Source of the DNA: Gammaproteobacteria bacterium UBA6968
GTDB lineage: Bacteria > Pseudomonadota > Gammaproteobacteria > Pseudomonadales > Azotimanducaceae
DNA length: 7,346 nucleotides
Reading direction: 5' to 3'
Assembly: GCA_002450255.1 (NCBI GenBank)
Contig: DJYW01000175.1
Location: 17,844 to 25,189, forward strand
The notes below the pieces were generated by a model. That model saw only the letters and a program-made list of their open reading frames with translations. It was not told the DNA's origin and did no database searches. How positions within the stretch are numbered: the first letter of the stretch is position 1; each line of letters begins with the position of its first letter. The translations under genes and the position numbers were made by a program. Shown piece by piece: positions 4,566 to 7,346 of this stretch.

Positions 4566-6323
4566 ATGGCAAATCTATCCAAGCGCGGTCGCGTGCTAAT
4601 GATGAGTATGATGATGATCGCCCTGGCGGTGGGTTTGGCGTATCAGTATCGTCTGGAATTGCTGATCTTCGGTCTCCCCAGAGTGCAGGCGATTGCTGAA
4701 CCGGTTAGCGCGAACCAGCCTGTGGTTTGGCAAACCACGGCGAATGCTTTGGGTGACCCGAAAGGGATGGCTCACCAACAACCACTCGATCAGTCGGTCG
4801 AAGCAGCGCGCGGCGAGGAACCCATTGCACCAGAGCAAAATGCGCAATCGCCGATGCCTAGGCCACCCAATATCATCGTGATATTAGCGGATGATATGGG
4901 CTTTAACGATGTCTCTTTCTACAACGGCGGCGCGGCGGACGGTAGTTTGCAAACGCCGCATATCGATGCCATTGCGCACAACGGCATAGCCTTCGACAAC
5001 GGCTATGCGGGTAATGCGGTCTGTGCACCTTCACGTGCCATGATCATGACCGGCCGCTACAGCACCCGCTTTGGATATGAATACACGCCCTTCTTTAAAA
5101 TTGGCCTAACCATTTTTGATTGGATGCAACAGGCCCAACCGGGATTAATCGCAACGCAATTTAATTATGAGGAAGCGGACAAAATGCCTGGCGTCACTGC
5201 GGGCATGCCCAGTTCCGAAATAACCATTGCTGAACAGTTGCGTGAGCGCGGCTATCACACCGTCCACATCGGTAAATGGCACCTAGGCGCGACCGGCGAT
5301 GAAGTGCCCAACGCGCAGGGCTTTGACGAATCTCTGACTATGAAGGGTGGGTTGTATCTGCCGGAAGATTCCCCGGATGTTGTCAATATGAAGCAGCCCT
5401 TCGATACCATCGACAATATGGTGTGGGCTACAGCGAAATACGCCGCGTCATACAACGACGGTGAACTCTTCGAGCCGAAGGGCTATCTAACCGATTACTA
5501 CACTGACGAGGCGGTTAAGGTTATAGCTGCTAATAAAGAACGGCCATTTTTTTTGTACCTTGCTCATTGGGGTATTCATAATCCGCTGCAAGCTAAGCGC
5601 AGCGATTACGAAGCGCTGGCGCACATTCAAGATGAGCGCTTACGCGTTTATGCGGCGATGACGCTGGCGTTGGACCGTGGCGTCGGTCGGGTGATGCAGG
5701 CGCTGAAAGATCAGGGTATTTACGATAATACGTTGGTGGTTTTTACCAGTGATAATGGTGGCGCAGGTTACTTGGGCCTACCTGATATCAATAAGCCTTT
5801 TCGCGGCTGGAAGCTCAACCTGTTTGAAGGCGGGATTCATGTGCCCTTTATGATGCAGTGGCCCGAAGCGCTGTCACCAGGGATGCGCTATGCCCCTCCG
5901 GTCAGCCATCTGGACATTTTTAGCACGGTGCTTGCGGCGGCGGGTGCAACTGAACCAACAGACCGTCCGATCGATGGCGTTAATCTGATTCCCCACCTTA
6001 ACGGCACCTTGGCTACGCCGCCGCGTGACACGTTGTTTTGGCGCGAGGGTCATCATCAGGCGGTTTTGCATCAGGGTTGGAAACTGATTGTGAGTAAGAA
6101 TCGGCGTTGGTTGTTTAAACTTCACGATGATCCAACCGAGCAGAACAACCTGATTGTCAGTGAGGGTAGTCGCGCCGAAGAATTGACGGCTTTGTTGGCA
6201 GAACATAATGCCGAGCAAGTTGAACCGCTTTGGCCTAGCGCTATGGAGGGGCCTCAGTGGATCGACAAAACTGGGGCTGAGCCGAAAACCCTGGATGACG
6301 AATACGTCATTTGGCCGAACTAA
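4566..6323 (+). CDS. Membrane-anchored type I (formylglycine) sulfatase
   Basis: Alkaline-phosphatase-fold sulfatase of 585 residues that would hydrolyse a sulfate ester. Layout: a basic start, then a hydrophobic segment at about 11-35 (export signal, probably an uncleaved anchor); a polar linker, about 43-100; the catalytic domain from PNIIVILADDMG (101-112; Asp109 and Asp110 are metal ligands). The sulfatase signature CAPSR (153-157) supplies Cys153 for conversion to formylglycine, and TGR follows at 162-164. Other active-site pieces are GKWHLG (Lys237, His239), HWGIHNP (His334), TSDNGG (Asp396, Asn397) and FRGWK (Lys416). All are present. The GWKLIVSKNRRWLFKL.DDPTEQNNL stretch near 504-529 is the usual small C-terminal domain. 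The extra stretch between the signature and GKWHLG (about 172-218) is longer than in classical arylsulfatases and probably shapes substrate choice. The substrate is unknown; algal or other sulfated glycans or small esters are possible. A formylglycine-generating enzyme must be encoded elsewhere. A small Cys-rich gene follows after 15 bp. Confidence 0.96.
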   Translation: MANLSKRGRVLMMSMMMIALAVGLAYQYRLELLIFGLPRVQAIAEPVSANQPVVWQTTANALGDPKGMAHQQPLDQSVEAARGEEPIAPEQNAQSPMPRPPNIIVILADDMGFNDVSFYNGGAADGSLQTPHIDAIAHNGIAFDNGYAGNAVCAPSRAMIMTGRYSTRFGYEYTPFFKIGLTIFDWMQQAQPGLIATQFNYEEADKMPGVTAGMPSSEITIAEQLRERGYHTVHIGKWHLGATGDEVPNAQGFDESLTMKGGLYLPEDSPDVVNMKQPFDTIDNMVWATAKYAASYNDGELFEPKGYLTDYYTDEAVKVIAANKERPFFLYLAHWGIHNPLQAKRSDYEALAHIQDERLRVYAAMTLALDRGVGRVMQALKDQGIYDNTLVVFTSDNGGAGYLGLPDINKPFRGWKLNLFEGGIHVPFMMQWPEALSPGMRYAPPVSHLDIFSTVLAAAGATEPTDRPIDGVNLIPHLNGTLATPPRDTLFWREGHHQAVLHQGWKLIVSKNRRWLFKLHDDPTEQNNLIVSEGSRAEELTALLAEHNAEQVEPLWPSAMEGPQWIDKTGAEPKTLDDEYVIWPN

Positions 6324-6338
6324 ACGAGCGAGAATAAC

Positions 6339-6962
6339 GTGCTCCGTTGGATTATTTTCAGGCTGGCTGCTGCACTTGCTGTGCCCCTTTGTGTAGCCGC
6401 TGGCATGTTGTTTGTCTGGCCGCGACCAGCAGATACGACCGCTGCGCGCGTGTTTACCGACGATGCTTATGCTGTCGACTATTGTGATCTCCCGATTCTA
6501 GATGGGTCGGGACTATCGGCGGCAGAAATTCCTAAGGCCTTTACCCCCGGTTGTGGTTGGGAACAGTGGCCAGCTCCTATATTAGCGAACTGTACCGAAC
6601 CGCTGCCGGCCAATGCACAAGATTTACGTGGACTTTGGCAAAGCGTTACGCCAGGTATGGTTCACCTAGAGCGTGTTGAGCAATGTGGTAATCGAGTTGT
6701 AGTTGTCACAGCGGGTATTATTCACGATTTTGTAGCGGATGGCTCAGTCAAGAATGGTTCCCGCGACATCGAGCCGCCCACTTGCATGAACACCTGGGCC
6801 GCCGTGGATTGGCGTGATCAGGTTTTATCCTTCCGACCGTTCGGATTATCCAAGGTTTTGGTAACGCGCGAGTTGCAGGGCGACCAATTGGTTTGGCAGT
6901 ATCCGCGCTTCGGTGAAGTTCGTATGGAGCGCCGTTGCAGGCTACCGTCAAGCAGCGGTTAA
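6339..6962 (+). CDS. Secreted or anchored six-cysteine protein of unknown function
   Basis: 207 residues from GTG 6339, 15 bp after the sulfatase stop. A GAGCGAG stretch ahead of the GTG is a weak Shine-Dalgarno, consistent with translation coupled to the sulfatase. The N-terminus (MLRWIIFRLAAALAVPL...) is a basic residue plus a hydrophobic run to about residue 27: a signal peptide or membrane anchor with the rest in the periplasm. The exported part has exactly six cysteines (49, 72, 85, 116, 149, 200), enough for three disulfides. Residues 95-200 alternate short beta-prone segments (LRGLWQSV, RVVVVTAGIIHDFV, WAAVDWRDQVLSFRPFG, VLVTREL, LVWQYP, EVRMERRC) and might form a small beta-barrel or lipocalin-like fold; this is only a guess from pattern. 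I recognise no family. The context suggests a partner, inhibitor or substrate-binding accessory of the sulfatase. The frame, export signal and conserved-looking cysteines make a real gene likely. Confidence 0.82.
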   Translation: MLRWIIFRLAAALAVPLCVAAGMLFVWPRPADTTAARVFTDDAYAVDYCDLPILDGSGLSAAEIPKAFTPGCGWEQWPAPILANCTEPLPANAQDLRGLWQSVTPGMVHLERVEQCGNRVVVVTAGIIHDFVADGSVKNGSRDIEPPTCMNTWAAVDWRDQVLSFRPFGLSKVLVTRELQGDQLVWQYPRFGEVRMERRCRLPSSSG

Positions 6963-7346
6963 GGTCGAGGTAGAAGTGTATTGGACGCTCGGCGTCGGTT
7001 AAACTTTAATAGAGCCGCGCTATCAACACCAATACGAGCGCGGCACCCTGCAGCCACTCTTAACAAACTCATCTAAGTATTTTTTGCTCGGTAAAACTGG
7101 TATTAAGTAACCATTATATTTTTTATATTTTTGGCAGGCAGGCTTCAGACCGAGTAAAGCGGTAGTGGGCTGGGTTCTCGAATTGAGTTATTTGTGGCGT
7201 AACTTAAAACGACTGTGCTGGAAGCCAAACCGCTCGAAGCGAATCAACAAAACCAAAGCATGCGCACTTATTCGACCCGGGCACATTAGCATCACGGTGT
7301 CTCAAGCAAAAAGGGCTGTTATTGAAACAACTAAAGAGACAACCAA
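6963..7346. other. Right-end intergenic region, no convincing gene
   Basis: After the hairpins there is an AT-rich stretch at 7077-7133 (T-runs and TATATTTTTTATA-like sequence) that could hold a promoter for a gene beyond the edge. A plus-strand frame is open from 7111 to the edge with no ATG (GTG at 7165 is a possible start). Its translation is basic and unrecognised. On the minus strand a frame runs in from the edge and stops near 7203, also unrecognised. Either could be a partial gene; neither is supported. Confidence 0.4.
6984..7044 (+). terminator. Two hairpins after the sulfatase operon, possible terminator
   Basis: The first is GACGC (6984-6988), loop TCG, GCGTC (6992-6996). The second is GCCGCGCT (7014-7021), 15-nt loop, AGCGCGGC (7037-7044), an exact 8-bp stem. 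Neither is followed at once by a T-tract; the nearest T-run is at about 7080-7085. Their position 20-80 nt after the last stop suggests a role in 3'-end formation. Confidence 0.35.

Noticed and set aside
70..7342. Inverted 10-mer TTGTCTCTTT (70-79) and AAAGAGACAA (7333-7342) near the two window ends, as element ends
   Set aside because: Too short to exceed chance, not at a defined boundary, and the window contains no mobilisation genes.
7111..7346. Open frame running off the right edge
   Set aside because: It lacks an ATG and a clear ribosome binding site, and its translation is basic and unrecognisable; kept only as a note in the intergenic entry.

Overview
The window looks like a piece of chromosome from a moderately GC (roughly half, by eye) Gram-negative bacterium. 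A marine or aquatic gammaproteobacterium of the Cellvibrionales/Halieaceae kind would fit. The grounds are the gene repertoire (crotonase, YfcG-type glutathione transferase, HpcH/HpaI aldolase, membrane-anchored sulfatase) and the protein style. This placement is an inference, because no rRNA or marker gene is present. I see no rRNA, tRNA, CRISPR array, transposase, phage gene or plasmid replication gene.

Layout. 1-525: the edge of a short tandem repeat, a doubtful 71-residue minus-strand gene and a perfect 13-bp inverted repeat. 526-1326 (+): a crotonase-fold enzyme whose active-site residues point to a delta3,delta2-enoyl-CoA isomerase rather than a hydratase. 1595-2323 (-): a YfcG/Nu-class glutathione transferase, better started at ATG 2323 than at the upstream TTG. 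2583-2909 (-): a 108-residue protein of unknown function. 2910-3312: a divergent intergenic region with a doubtful 89-codon frame. 3313-4104 (+): an HpcH/HpaI-family class II aldolase, followed by a GC hairpin. 4105-4565: a 461-bp non-coding region, unusually rich in short repeats. 4566-6323 (+): a membrane-anchored type I (Cys-type) sulfatase. 6339-6962 (+): a secreted or anchored six-cysteine protein of unknown function, 15 bp downstream of the sulfatase and probably in its operon. 6963-7346: no convincing gene.

How the genes might work together. The only pair that the sequence ties tightly together is the sulfatase and its small partner: same strand, 15-bp gap, no intervening terminator, both with an N-terminal export or anchor segment. 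Both should act in the periplasm or at the membrane. The crotonase, glutathione transferase and aldolase are cytoplasmic catabolic or detoxification enzymes in separate transcription units, and their proximity alone does not establish one pathway. No sulfatase-maturation enzyme, transporter or regulator lies in the window.

The least expected structure is the sulfatase upstream region. It holds a 13-bp-period repeat (about six units, core AGCGC at exact 13-bp steps) and, further upstream, a pair of about 32-bp direct repeats exactly 60 bp apart. These look more like regulator-binding or slippage-derived arrays than like genes. I found no clear evidence of a wholly new multi-gene system.
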